A DNA stretch of 64,000 bases from AG2 sp036493735 (GTDB lineage: Bacteria > Gemmatimonadota > Gemmatimonadetes > Gemmatimonadales > Gemmatimonadaceae): the NCBI GenBank assembly GCA_036493735.1, contig DASXPH010000098.1, positions 1 through 64,000 of the forward strand, read 5' to 3'. The position numbers were made by a program, and so were the translations under genes. The notes under the pieces are model-generated. The model ran no database searches. It was given only the letters and a program-made list of their open reading frames with translations, and was not told where the DNA came from. Every line of letters begins with the position of its first letter. Within the stretch, counting starts at the first letter, position 1. This document shows positions 25,103-32,575 of the stretch, in pieces.

Positions 25103-25791
25103 CGATGCTGCTCGTCCACGATCAGGCCGTCGCGCATGTGCACGACACGGCGCGCGGCGCTCGCCAGCTCCTCGTCGTGCGTCACGACGATGAGTGTCGT
25201 GCCGTCGCGATTGAGCCGCTCGAAGAGGCCAATGACCTCCGCGCCGGTGCGGGCATCCAGCTCGCCGGTTGGCTCGTCGGCAAGGAGGAGCTCGGGCTTG
25301 TTCGCCAGCGCACGCGCAATGGCGACGCGCTGCTGCTCGCCGCCGGAGAGCTCTGTCGGACGGTGACGGAAGCGTTCCCCGAGGCCGACGTACGTGAGCA
25401 GCTCACGCGCTCGCGAGCGACGCGCCGCTTTCTCGAGGCCCGCCTCGGCCATCGGCAGCTCGACGTTCTCCATCGCGGTGAGCACCGGCATGAGGTAGAA
25501 GCGCTGGAACACGAAGCCGATGTGACGCAGCCGAAAGAGCGTCGCCTCGCGATCTTTCAAGCCGTTGACGCGATTTCCGGCGATCGTGAGCGTGCCTGAC
25601 GAGGGCGCGTCGATCGCGCCGAGCATGTTGAGGAGCGTCGACTTGCCGCAGCCCGACGGACCGACGATGGCCACGTACTCTCCCGAGCGGACATCGAGCG
25701 ACACGCCACGTACCGCGTGCACGATCTCGCCCGCCATCGGGTAGTCGCGCCGGAGATCGCGCGCCGAGACGAGCAGGCCGTCATCCGTCAT
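25099..25791 (-). CDS. ABC transporter ATP-binding protein (LolD/MacB/AttE type)
   Basis: Nucleotide-binding subunit of a type VII (MacB/LolCDE-like) ABC system, 230 aa. Walker A is GPSGCGKST, the Q-loop is VFQRFYLMP, the signature is LSGGEQQRVAIARAL, Walker B is LLLADEPTGELD, and the switch His sits in VVTHDEE. The start at 25791 overlaps the permease stop as ATGA; the longer ORF to 25902 lies inside the permease gene. Both its ends overlap neighbours by 4 bp, so the three genes are translationally coupled and the ATPase most likely serves both permease genes. Confidence 0.92.
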   Translation of the reverse strand: MTDDGLLVSARDLRRDYPMAGEIVHAVRGVSLDVRSGEYVAIVGPSGCGKSTLLNMLGAIDAPSSGTLTIAGNRVNGLKDREATLFRLRHIGFVFQRFYLMPVLTAMENVELPMAEAGLEKAARRSRARELLTYVGLGERFRHRPTELSGGEQQRVAIARALANKPELLLADEPTGELDARTGAEVIGLFERLNRDGTTLIVVTHDEELASAARRVVHMRDGLIVDEQHR

Positions 25792-26975
25792 GCGACGGCT
25801 TCCTCGCGCAGAGTGGGGCCAATCGGGAGCGATGCACCGCGCCAGGCGGGATAGATCCCCGCGAGAATCCCGCAGAGCGCGAGCAGGCCCAACGAGAGCC
25901 ACGCGTCGCGCGGTTGGAACAGGAAGAACGAAATGGCCTCGGGCAATCCCGGAAAGGCGGCGAGAATGGAATTGAGATAGCGCGCCGTGACGAGTCCGAG
26001 TCCCAGCCCCGCGACCGCGCCAACGATCATGATGACTGCACTCTCGAGCATGATCTGCTCGAGGATCCGCGTGCGGCGGACGCCGATCGCGCGCAGCACC
26101 GCGAACTCGCCAAGTCGCTCGTTCACGGATACGGTGACGAGTGTCGTCACGAGGAGAAAGCCGACGGCGAGGCTGACCGAGCCGAGGATGAACGCGAGCT
26201 GTCTGAAGTAGCTCAACCGCTGCTCTACCTGCTGGATGGCGGTCTCCGTCGAAATCGCGCTGACCGTGTGCACGGTTTGCTCGATGGCTGATCGGGCCGA
26301 CTCGACGTTTGCGCCAGCGCGCAGCCGCACCATGAACAGCGATGCCCGATCAGTTCGTGACGCGCCTTCCATGGCCTGGAGCGACTCGAGGGGCATGGCC
26401 AGTGCCCGCTCACCCGCCGAGAGGTAAATGAAGTGGACGCGTCCGACAGCGCGCAGCGTGCGCTGGCCGGTGAACGTCCGCAGTTGCGGATCGAATCCGG
26501 CCGCCACCCTGAGTGTGTCGCCAACGTTGGCGCCGAGAGCCATGAGGAGCGCGTCATTCGCGACAATCTCGTCGTCGCGGGTCGGCGCGTGCCCTATGAG
26601 CAACTTGTAATCGCCCTGGACGGCAGCAATCGTCCCCAGCGCGGCCGCGCTCACCGACGTCGCTCCGTGCTCCACGTGCAGCTGGGCTCCCAGCACGGGA
26701 CTCACCGCCACGACGTCTGGTCGCGCCATGAGCGTGCGCACGACATTCGACGCGTCGGGGATCGTGGCGTCGGTATCGAATGGGAGCGTGCCCTTCGGCG
26801 CCAGCCGAATCTGAAAGCCCTGCGACAACAACAGGGACCCGAATGACACGCGCATGCCCGTCGCGAGCATCACCATATCGAGCAGCATCGCCGCCGAGAC
26901 GGCGACGCCGAGGATGGCGAGCAGAGTCCGAGCTCGATGCCTGACGAGAGAGGCGCGGGCAAGAGTAAGAATCAT
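25788..26975 (-). CDS. ABC transporter permease (FtsX/MacB family)
   Basis: A 395-aa inner-membrane permease with the standard four-helix plan: helix 1 near residues 15-40, a periplasmic domain of about 220 residues (with VAVSPVLGAQLHVEHG), then three helices from about 265, with the conserved FAVLRAIGVRRTRILEQ coupling segment and a final LALCGILAGIYPAWRGA. This is the complete permease of the operon. It ends coupled to the ATPase gene and begins 32 bp after the shorter permease gene, a gap that holds a GCGTTGA-type heptad run. Confidence 0.9.
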   Translation of the reverse strand: MILTLARASLVRHRARTLLAILGVAVSAAMLLDMVMLATGMRVSFGSLLLSQGFQIRLAPKGTLPFDTDATIPDASNVVRTLMARPDVVAVSPVLGAQLHVEHGATSVSAAALGTIAAVQGDYKLLIGHAPTRDDEIVANDALLMALGANVGDTLRVAAGFDPQLRTFTGQRTLRAVGRVHFIYLSAGERALAMPLESLQAMEGASRTDRASLFMVRLRAGANVESARSAIEQTVHTVSAISTETAIQQVEQRLSYFRQLAFILGSVSLAVGFLLVTTLVTVSVNERLGEFAVLRAIGVRRTRILEQIMLESAVIMIVGAVAGLGLGLVTARYLNSILAAFPGLPEAISFFLFQPRDAWLSLGLLALCGILAGIYPAWRGASLPIGPTLREEAVA

Positions 26976-26998
26976 GCGTTGAGCGCTGGGCGTTGGGC
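26972..26998. repeat. Short heptad array inside the ABC operon
   Basis: GCGTTGA, GCGCTGG, GCGTTGG and GCGACTG units (period 7) fill the short gap between two same-strand permease genes and reach the start codon of the downstream one. Same family as the other intergenic arrays. Confidence 0.5.
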
Positions 26999-27007
26999 GA
27001 CTGCTCG

Positions 27008-27856
27008 TCAGCGCCGGAATAACGACAATGGCGGCTGCCGGACGAGACGCTGTGCAGCCAGCAATCCCGCGAAGATGCCCAGTCCAAGGGAGAGCCCAAC
27101 CGCGATCGCGACGATCTGGGCGGTCACGAGTGAGAAGGTCAGTGGTGTGCGATAGACGCGCTGGTAGTGCCAGTTCACGAATGCGGACACGATGGCGCCG
27201 ATCGCGACGCCGGCGATGCTGCCCAGCACGGCGATGAGCGCCGATTCCAACACGACGCTTCGCACGATCGTTCGGCGCGAGATGCCCATCAACCGCAACG
27301 CGGCCACGTCGCGGCGGCGCTCGTCCACCTTCAACAACATGATGCAGAGGAGAAAGATCGCGCTGGCGACGATAGTGATGACGCCGATCGCGCGGTGAAA
27401 GCGGCTCACGACGAGAAACGTCGTCGAGCTCTCGACAGCAATCTCGCGCGATGAGTAGGCGCGAAACCCGAACGCCGCCGCGTCGATGGCGGCGAGCGCG
27501 GAATCGGTTGCCGTTCGGCCGTCGGTGCCCACGGCAAAGCGTTCGACGCGATCGCCATAGCCGACGAGCCGTTGCAGCTGGTCCAGGTGTACCCGAATTC
27601 GATACGCACCGCGCGCCACTTCCGACGGGTCTCGTGAGCGCCTGACGAGCGCGCTGACGACTACCGTGTCGCCGACAGCCGCCGGCGTCGCGGCGATGAC
27701 GATCGTGTCGCCGAGGCGAATGGAGTAATCCGCCGCGAGCCGCTCGTCGATGGCGACACTACGCGGGGAATGACGGGGTGGAAGCGAGTCGATCGATTGG
27801 GCGGCGGCGAGGAATGCAATCGCGGCGCGCAACGGGAGCGAGAGGGCCGCGGTCAT
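27008..27856 (-). CDS. Truncated ABC permease (FtsX family, C-terminal half)
   Basis: A 282-aa permease that keeps the end of the periplasmic domain (AIDERLAADYSIRLGDTIVI) and the last three helices with the coupling motif VAALRLMGISRRTIVRSV, but lacks roughly the first 100 residues, including the usual helix 1. The first 20 residues are mildly hydrophobic and might act as a signal or replacement helix. The gene downstream in this operon (23612) has just the missing part, a helix 1 and core start, fused to AttH, so the two may together make one functional half-transporter. Alternatively this gene decayed from a full permease. Confidence 0.75.
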   Translation of the reverse strand: MTAALSLPLRAAIAFLAAAQSIDSLPPRHSPRSVAIDERLAADYSIRLGDTIVIAATPAAVGDTVVVSALVRRSRDPSEVARGAYRIRVHLDQLQRLVGYGDRVERFAVGTDGRTATDSALAAIDAAAFGFRAYSSREIAVESSTTFLVVSRFHRAIGVITIVASAIFLLCIMLLKVDERRRDVAALRLMGISRRTIVRSVVLESALIAVLGSIAGVAIGAIVSAFVNWHYQRVYRTPLTFSLVTAQIVAIAVGLSLGLGIFAGLLAAQRLVRQPPLSLFRR

Positions 27857-27872
27857 CCGCGGCCCAGGTTTT

Positions 27873-28283
27873 TCAGCCGCGCGTGCTGCGCGCCCACACC
27901 GCGGTGTCTTTCAACGCCGCTCGTGTCTCCTCGAGTGAATACGATGGCGCCCGCAGGATGCCGAGGCCGCGGCGCAGGAGCATGACCGCGAGCCCGAGCT
28001 CGATCGCGCCGGTGACAAGCGCGCCAAGCCACATGTGCCCGCGCGCGATTCGTCCGATGAGCGTCGCCAGGAACAACGTCAGTGCAACGAGCATCACGAT
28101 ACCGATGCCGAACGCGACGGCCAATTGCACCGCACCCCGACCGGCGCGCTGCACGCTCTCCTGCATCTCGAGCTTCGCCAGCCGCACCTCGTTGGTGACG
28201 AGCCGCTTCGAATCGTCGCCGAGTTGCCGGATAAGATCCGGTATACCCGCATCGGGGTCTGTTTGAATTGGGTCGATAGCCAC
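27873..28283 (-). CDS. Phage-holin-family (DUF1469/Holin-X-like) membrane protein
   Basis: A 136-aa protein of the putative Actinobacterial Holin-X (DUF1469) family, which in most bacteria is chromosomal and not known to lyse cells. A charged N-terminal helix (IRQLGDDSKRLVTNEVRLAKLEM) is followed by two membrane helices (about residues 50-75 and 82-105) and a polar tail. First gene of the leftward run into the ABC system, 16 bp from the truncated permease, so probably co-transcribed. Function unknown; envelope stress is a common suggestion. Confidence 0.8.
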   Translation of the reverse strand: MAIDPIQTDPDAGIPDLIRQLGDDSKRLVTNEVRLAKLEMQESVQRAGRGAVQLAVAFGIGIVMLVALTLFLATLIGRIARGHMWLGALVTGAIELGLAVMLLRRGLGILRAPSYSLEETRAALKDTAVWARSTRG

Positions 28284-28339
28284 GCGCTGACTCCGCTTGT
28301 GGATTCGCCGTTGATTCGGGCAATCTTTGTTCCGTTGGT

Positions 28340-29104
28340 CTATGCTTCGCGCTTGCGGCGGGTCTCGACGAAGACCTGCGCGGCCAGAGTCGGACCGATG
28401 GCACGCTCACGGTCCTCATGCGTCGCCCGTCCAACCTTGCGCGAAGATTCGCTCCCTTCGCGTACGATTTGCAAGGTGATCGGTCCACCGAACGGCTCAC
28501 GCGCGACAACGCGCACATCCGCACCGGGTGTGACACCCAACTGCGCGAGATAGCGCAGCCGTTCCGGATCGCGATCACCCACCTGGCGAATGCGCACGAC
28601 GTTTCCAACCGCAACGTCCACGAGGGCGAGGAGCGGCCGCGCATCCATGGTTCCGTCACGCGCGGGAATCGGCGCACCATGGGGATCTGTGGTCGGCTCG
28701 CCGATAGCGGCCGCCATGCGGTCGATGAGCTCGTCGGATGCCGCGTGCTCGAGGCGCTCCGCCTCTTCGTGGACACGGTCCCATGGATAACCGAGCGCAT
28801 TGGTGAGATACGCCTCGATGACCCGATGGCGGCGTATCGTGCGCAGGGCCGCGCGGCGCCCCGCATCCGAGAGACGCACGCCTCGGTATCGCTCGTACAC
28901 GATCAATCCTTGCTCGGCGAGTCGGCGCAGCATTCCCGTCACCGAAGCCGGGGCGATTCCAAGGGCTTGCGCAATCTCGTTGGTGCCGGCAACGACTGGA
29001 GCTTCTCGCTGACCCGTGGCGTCGGCCGCCTCGATCTCGAAGATGGCCTTTAGATAATCCTCTACAGGCGCGGTCAGCGGCTGCGCCGCCTTGTCGACGC
29101 TCAC
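28340..29104 (-). CDS. mntR: DtxR/MntR-family metal-dependent transcriptional regulator
   Basis: A 254-aa repressor of the DtxR/MntR family, which binds Mn2+ or Fe2+ and then DNA. The N-terminal winged helix (APVEDYLKAIFEIE, ALGIAPASVTGMLRRLAEQGL, YERYRGVRLSDAG) is followed by the dimerization and metal-binding helices (RRHRVIEAYL, DRVHEEAERLEHAASDEL) and a C-terminal SH3-like FeoA-type domain. The start is GTG at 29104, overlapping the usp stop as GTGA; no ATG is available. It closes the mntH-usp-mntR operon, so it probably autoregulates through the palindrome upstream of mntH. Mn rather than Fe specificity is inferred from the Nramp partner. Confidence 0.88.
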   Translation of the reverse strand: MSVDKAAQPLTAPVEDYLKAIFEIEAADATGQREAPVVAGTNEIAQALGIAPASVTGMLRRLAEQGLIVYERYRGVRLSDAGRRAALRTIRRHRVIEAYLTNALGYPWDRVHEEAERLEHAASDELIDRMAAAIGEPTTDPHGAPIPARDGTMDARPLLALVDVAVGNVVRIRQVGDRDPERLRYLAQLGVTPGADVRVVAREPFGGPITLQIVREGSESSRKVGRATHEDRERAIGPTLAAQVFVETRRKREA

Positions 29105-29601
29105 GACGCACCCCTCGCCGGTGCGGAGCGTCCGCTCTGGTCGGCGGTGGTGACCGGTGTTCGTGAGCCCACGCTTCGCCGCTCGGCGCGAACGAGCAGT
29201 ACCGGCACGTGCGAGATGTGGCGCACCTCGTTGGCGACGCTTCCGTACAGGAGGTCCTGCAGAAAGCGGTGACCGTGGGTGGACATGGCGATCAGATCGC
29301 AGTGCTCGCGCACGGCGGCTTCGGCGATCTCCGCGCCAGGATTGCCCGCCGCGAGCACGCACTCCGCCTGGATGCCGTCCTTTTCGAGCGATTCGGCGAT
29401 CTGCTCGAGATAGTCGCGGTCCTCACGCATCTCCTCCGACTCGCGGAGGTGAAGCTGGTTGACGTTCCGCGCGGCCCAACCGTCGGCGACGTGAATCAGG
29501 ACGAGTGACGCGCCACAGTGTCGCGCGAGCTTGCGAATGTGCGCGAGGATGGTCTCGTCGTACGGCGAATGCTCGAGCGGAACCAGGATGCGCTTGTACA
29601 T
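29101..29601 (-). CDS. Universal stress protein
   Basis: A UspA-fold protein of 166 aa. It begins KRILVPLEHSPYDETIL, has the helical middle YLEQIAESLEKDGIQAE, and ends with the ATP-binding motif region IAMSTHGHRFLQDLLYGSVANEV plus SHVPVLLVR. The G-2x-G-9x-G type pattern is only approximate, so ATP binding is likely but not certain. It sits between the manganese transporter and its regulator with short or overlapping junctions, an arrangement that suggests it is induced under metal limitation. A 20-residue Ser/Arg tail follows the fold. Confidence 0.88.
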   Translation of the reverse strand: MYKRILVPLEHSPYDETILAHIRKLARHCGASLVLIHVADGWAARNVNQLHLRESEEMREDRDYLEQIAESLEKDGIQAECVLAAGNPGAEIAEAAVREHCDLIAMSTHGHRFLQDLLYGSVANEVRHISHVPVLLVRAERRSVGSRTPVTTADQSGRSAPARGAS

Positions 29602-29613
29602 GGGCGCTCCTCG

Positions 29614-30978
29614 TTAGGTGGTGAACCCGCGCACGGCCTGCACGAGCAGCCACGCATTCAACGCGGCGATGACGATCGCCACGGCATACGCCAGGAACTT
29701 CAACCAGCCTCGGTTGACGAACGTCCCCATCTTCGCGCGCTCGGACGTGAAGCGCACCAGCGGAAAGACCGCAAACGAGAGCTGTAGGCTCAGAATCACC
29801 TGGCTGAATACGAGCAGCTTCGCTGTCCCGCTTTCGCCGTACAAGATAGCCGTCACGACCGCCGGAACAATCGCGATACCCCGGGTCAGCAAACGGCGCA
29901 CCCAGGGCAGAAGCCGGATGTGCAGGAACCCTTCCATCACGATCTGTCCGGCAAGGGTACCGGTGAGGGTCGAGTTCATCCCCGAGGCAAGCAGTGCCAC
30001 CGCGAACACGGCGCTCGCGCCACCGCCCACGAGCGGCGTGAGCAACTTGTACGCGTCCTGGATCTCCGCCACCTGCGTGTGCCCCTTGGTGTGGAATGCC
30101 GCGGCGGAGACGATGAGAATCGCTGCATTGATGAAGAGCGCGAAGGTGAGGGCAATCGTGGAATCCACGAACGCGTATCGGACCGCTTCCCGTCTGCCCT
30201 CGGCGCTTTCCTCGTAGCGCCGGGTTTGAACGATCGAGGAATGCAGATACAGATTGTGCGGCATCACCGTCGCGCCCAGAATCGAAACCGCGATGTACAG
30301 CATTTCACGATTGCGAATGATCTCGGGGCGCGGAATGAAGCCGGCAGCGACGCCGGCGAGCGACGGCCTCGCCAGGATGAGCTCGAAAAGAAAGCACAGC
30401 CCGATCGTGGCGACGAGCACGACGACGAGCGCCTCGAGCAGTCGAAACCCCCGGTTCTGCAGAAAGAGCACGAGCATGACGTCGAGCCCGGTCAGCACCA
30501 CTCCCCATGTCAGCGGGATGCCGAAGAGCAGGTTGAGTGCTATTGCCGCACCGATGACCTCGGCCAGGTCGCACGCCGCAATCGCGATCTCGCAGAGCAG
30601 CCAGAGAAAGAAGTTCGTTGTTGGCGAGTAGTGGTCTCGACACGCCTGCGCGAGGTCGCGTCCCGTAACGATGCCGAGCTTGGACGCGAGCCCCTGGAGG
30701 AGCACCGCCATCAGGTTGGAGAGCAGAATCACGCTCAGCAGCGTGTAGCCGAAGGCGGAGCCGCCGGCGAGATCGGTGGCCCAGTTGCCCGGGTCCATGT
30801 AGCCGACGGCAACGAGATAACCGGGACCAGCGAAGGCCAGCACCTTTCGCCACCACACCCCATAGGAGACCGGGATGCTGCGATAGACCTCGGCGAGGCT
30901 TGGCGCGACGCGTGCGCGACGCCACCCCTGCTCGGGTGTCGTTGTGTGCGGTCGTTGAAGACGTTCAGGATGAGCCAT
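29614..30978 (-). CDS. mntH: Nramp-family divalent metal transporter (MntH)
   Basis: Proton-coupled Mn2+/Fe2+ importer of the inner membrane, 454 aa, about eleven helices. The helix-1 metal-site motif is DPGNWATDL (D62-N65 at its core), and the helix-6 motif is MPHNLYLHSS. Both are diagnostic for Nramp proteins, and the helix-6 Met selects for transition metals. First gene of an operon with usp and mntR on the minus strand; a DtxR-type palindrome lies 15-28 bp upstream of its start. The N-terminal 35 residues form a cytoplasmic, basic leader. Confidence 0.92.
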   Translation of the reverse strand: MAHPERLQRPHTTTPEQGWRRARVAPSLAEVYRSIPVSYGVWWRKVLAFAGPGYLVAVGYMDPGNWATDLAGGSAFGYTLLSVILLSNLMAVLLQGLASKLGIVTGRDLAQACRDHYSPTTNFFLWLLCEIAIAACDLAEVIGAAIALNLLFGIPLTWGVVLTGLDVMLVLFLQNRGFRLLEALVVVLVATIGLCFLFELILARPSLAGVAAGFIPRPEIIRNREMLYIAVSILGATVMPHNLYLHSSIVQTRRYEESAEGRREAVRYAFVDSTIALTFALFINAAILIVSAAAFHTKGHTQVAEIQDAYKLLTPLVGGGASAVFAVALLASGMNSTLTGTLAGQIVMEGFLHIRLLPWVRRLLTRGIAIVPAVVTAILYGESGTAKLLVFSQVILSLQLSFAVFPLVRFTSERAKMGTFVNRGWLKFLAYAVAIVIAALNAWLLVQAVRGFTT

Positions 30979-30992
30979 TAATAGAAAATAAG

Positions 30993-31006
30993 TTAGTTCT
31001 GCCTAA
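30993..31006 (-). promoter_or_regulatory. Candidate MntR/DtxR operator upstream of mntH
   Basis: TTAGTTCTGCCTAA is a pseudo-palindrome whose TTAG/CTAA ends match the DtxR/IdeR operator style. It lies inside a wider inverted context (GAAAATA on the left, TATTTTC on the right, 30986-31015), in an AT-rich promoter region just before the mntH start. The presence of the regulator gene in the same operon supports the assignment. Confidence 0.6.
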
Positions 31007-31069
31007 TATTTTCTTGAGGATGCCGCAAGGCAAGCCCACTCTTGCGCTGAACGTAGTTCGGCGAAATAA

Positions 31070-31082
31070 TTAGCTGAGCTAA
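31070..31082. promoter_or_regulatory. Palindrome TTAGCTGAGCTAA upstream of the VOC gene
   Basis: A perfect 6+1+6 palindrome, 32 bp before the VOC start and about 90 bp from the mntH start. Its TTAG/CTAA ends match those of the mntH-proximal site, so the same regulator may control both divergent genes. The AT-rich flanks (AAATAA and GTAATT) suggest it overlaps a promoter. Confidence 0.5.
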
Positions 31083-31113
31083 GTAATTCACCTTTGCTCC
31101 ATGGAGGCATCAC

Positions 31114-31533
31114 ATGGCCGCTACCTCCTCCTCGTCATCCTCCACGATGAACGCGCCAACTTTGAGCCTTTCGCGTATCGGCCAGATCTCGGTCGTGGTG
31201 AAAGATGTCGAGCGCTCGACCTCGTTCTATCGCGACGTGTTGGGCATGCGCTTTCTCTTCGCATTCCCGGGGCTCGCCTTCTTCGACTGCGATGGCGTGC
31301 GGCTGATGCTCAGCAAACCAGAGACGAAGGAGTTCGACCACCCGAGCTCCGTCCTCTACTTCCGGGTCGCGGACATCGACGCAGCCTATCAGACGCTGCG
31401 ATCGCGCAACGTGGACTTCGTGGACGAGCCGCACATCGTGGCGCGGATGCCCGACCACGATCTCTGGATGTCGTTCTTCCGAGACCTCGACGACAACGTC
31501 TTCGCGCTCATGAGCGAGGTCGCGAAGAGCTGA
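31114..31533 (+). CDS. VOC superfamily (glyoxalase/bleomycin-resistance-like) protein
   Basis: A vicinal-oxygen-chelate fold protein of 139 aa. After a short Ser-rich leader, two beta-alpha-beta-beta-beta halves are visible: QISVVVKDVERSTSFYRDVLGM with FFDCDGVRLML, then SVLYFRVADIDAAYQTLRSR and the closing MSFFRDLDDNVFALMSE. The metal ligands of true glyoxalases are not clear, so the reaction is open. GGAGG lies 10 bp before the ATG at 31114. Divergent from mntH, with a shared operator-like palindrome between them, so it may respond to metal status. Confidence 0.85.
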   Translation: MAATSSSSSSTMNAPTLSLSRIGQISVVVKDVERSTSFYRDVLGMRFLFAFPGLAFFDCDGVRLMLSKPETKEFDHPSSVLYFRVADIDAAYQTLRSRNVDFVDEPHIVARMPDHDLWMSFFRDLDDNVFALMSEVAKS

Positions 31534-31538
31534 TCGGA

Positions 31539-32168
31539 TCAGCTGTTCGGTACGCTGTCGAGGTACTGGAGGAACTGGCGAAGCACGCGCTCGGTGAGGC
31601 CCCAAACCGTGTACGCGCCGTGGCGAAACGCCGTGACCTGGCGTTCGCCATGGCCGCGCACGGTGACCATCGCCGTCCCCCACGCCGCTCGCTCGCGTAA
31701 CGCGGCGAGCGGCACCCAGAACGACTCCGCCACCTCGAAGCTCTGGACGATCTCGATCTCCGGTTTCACGACGGCGACGAACGGCCTGACGATGATCGGC
31801 GGCAGGGTGGGCGTGCGCGGGCTGATGTCGTCGAGAGCACCGAGGACGTGGCCGTCGCGCGCGATATCCACGCCCGTCTCTTCCCACGTCTCGCGAATGG
31901 CAGTCTGCTCGAGATCGTGATCGCCTGGCTCCATGCGTCCGCCGGGACAGGCAACATGGCCGCTCCACGGATCACCTTCAGCTTCGGCGCGCTTGATCAT
32001 CAGGAGCTCCGGATCCGTGTCCGGCGCGCTGCCCGGACGCAGCACGAGCGCGATCGCCGCGAGGCGACGCGACCCGTCGTCCGCGATACGCTCGCCAGGC
32101 CGTGCTGCCAGCGCCGCGAGCAGACGGCGCACATCGGGCAGCTCGAGCAACCCCTCGACCGTCGTCAT
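31539..32168 (-). CDS. Nudix hydrolase, CoA pyrophosphatase-like
   Basis: A Nudix enzyme of 209 aa that would cleave a nucleoside-diphosphate-linked substrate. The Nudix box is GGRMEPGDHDLEQTAIRETW followed by EETGV. The preceding stretch LLMIKRAEAEGDPWSGHVACP, with the GHVACPGGR context, resembles the UPF0035 signature of NudL/NUDT7-type coenzyme A pyrophosphatases. The start at 32168 is preferred; the longer ORF to 32312 has an implausible Trp/Arg leader. It is the last of three leftward genes (LD-carboxypeptidase, rhodanese, Nudix) with gaps of 16-25 bp. Convergent with the VOC gene. Confidence 0.85.
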   Translation of the reverse strand: MTTVEGLLELPDVRRLLAALAARPGERIADDGSRRLAAIALVLRPGSAPDTDPELLMIKRAEAEGDPWSGHVACPGGRMEPGDHDLEQTAIRETWEETGVDIARDGHVLGALDDISPRTPTLPPIIVRPFVAVVKPEIEIVQSFEVAESFWVPLAALRERAAWGTAMVTVRGHGERQVTAFRHGAYTVWGLTERVLRQFLQYLDSVPNS

Positions 32169-32193
32169 ACCACAGACACGCGTGAGTAACCGC

Positions 32194-32559
32194 TCAACCG
32201 TTGACGTCGCCGCCGCAAGCGACCCAATCGCGAAAGCCGCCGGCCATCGACGCCACCATCGGGTAACCCATCTGTTGCAGCGTGTCAGCCGCGAAGGCCG
32301 AGCGGTTTCCATTCGCGCAATACACGACGACGCGGGAATCGCGCGGCACCAGGGCTTCGATCTTGGTTTCCATCGACCCGCGCGCGAGGTGAATCGCGCC
32401 GGGAATCATCCCCAGGTTCACCTCGGGCTGCTCACGGATGTCGAGAAAGACGGCGTCGGGATTGGAAGTGCGCAGCGCGATGGCGTCGCGCGCCGAGATT
32501 TCCGTAACGCGCGCTCGGGCCTCATCGAGCAATTGCTGACCAGTCTTGTACGAAGGCAT
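32194..32559 (-). CDS. Rhodanese-domain protein
   Basis: A single rhodanese domain, 121 aa, for sulfur transfer through a cysteine persulfide. The active-site loop is VVYCANGNRSAFAA, with the Cys in the normal position and an Arg five residues later. The CH2A-like motif LDIREQPEVNLGMIPGAIHLARG precedes it, and AGGFRDWVACGG closes the domain. The ATG at 32559 is chosen because it gives a normal domain; the frame is open further upstream into the LD-carboxypeptidase gene. Cytoplasmic, without signal peptide. Probably co-transcribed with its two neighbours. Confidence 0.9.
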   Translation of the reverse strand: MPSYKTGQQLLDEARARVTEISARDAIALRTSNPDAVFLDIREQPEVNLGMIPGAIHLARGSMETKIEALVPRDSRVVVYCANGNRSAFAADTLQQMGYPMVASMAGGFRDWVACGGDVNG

Positions 32560-32575
32560 GCCTGAATAATGAAGG

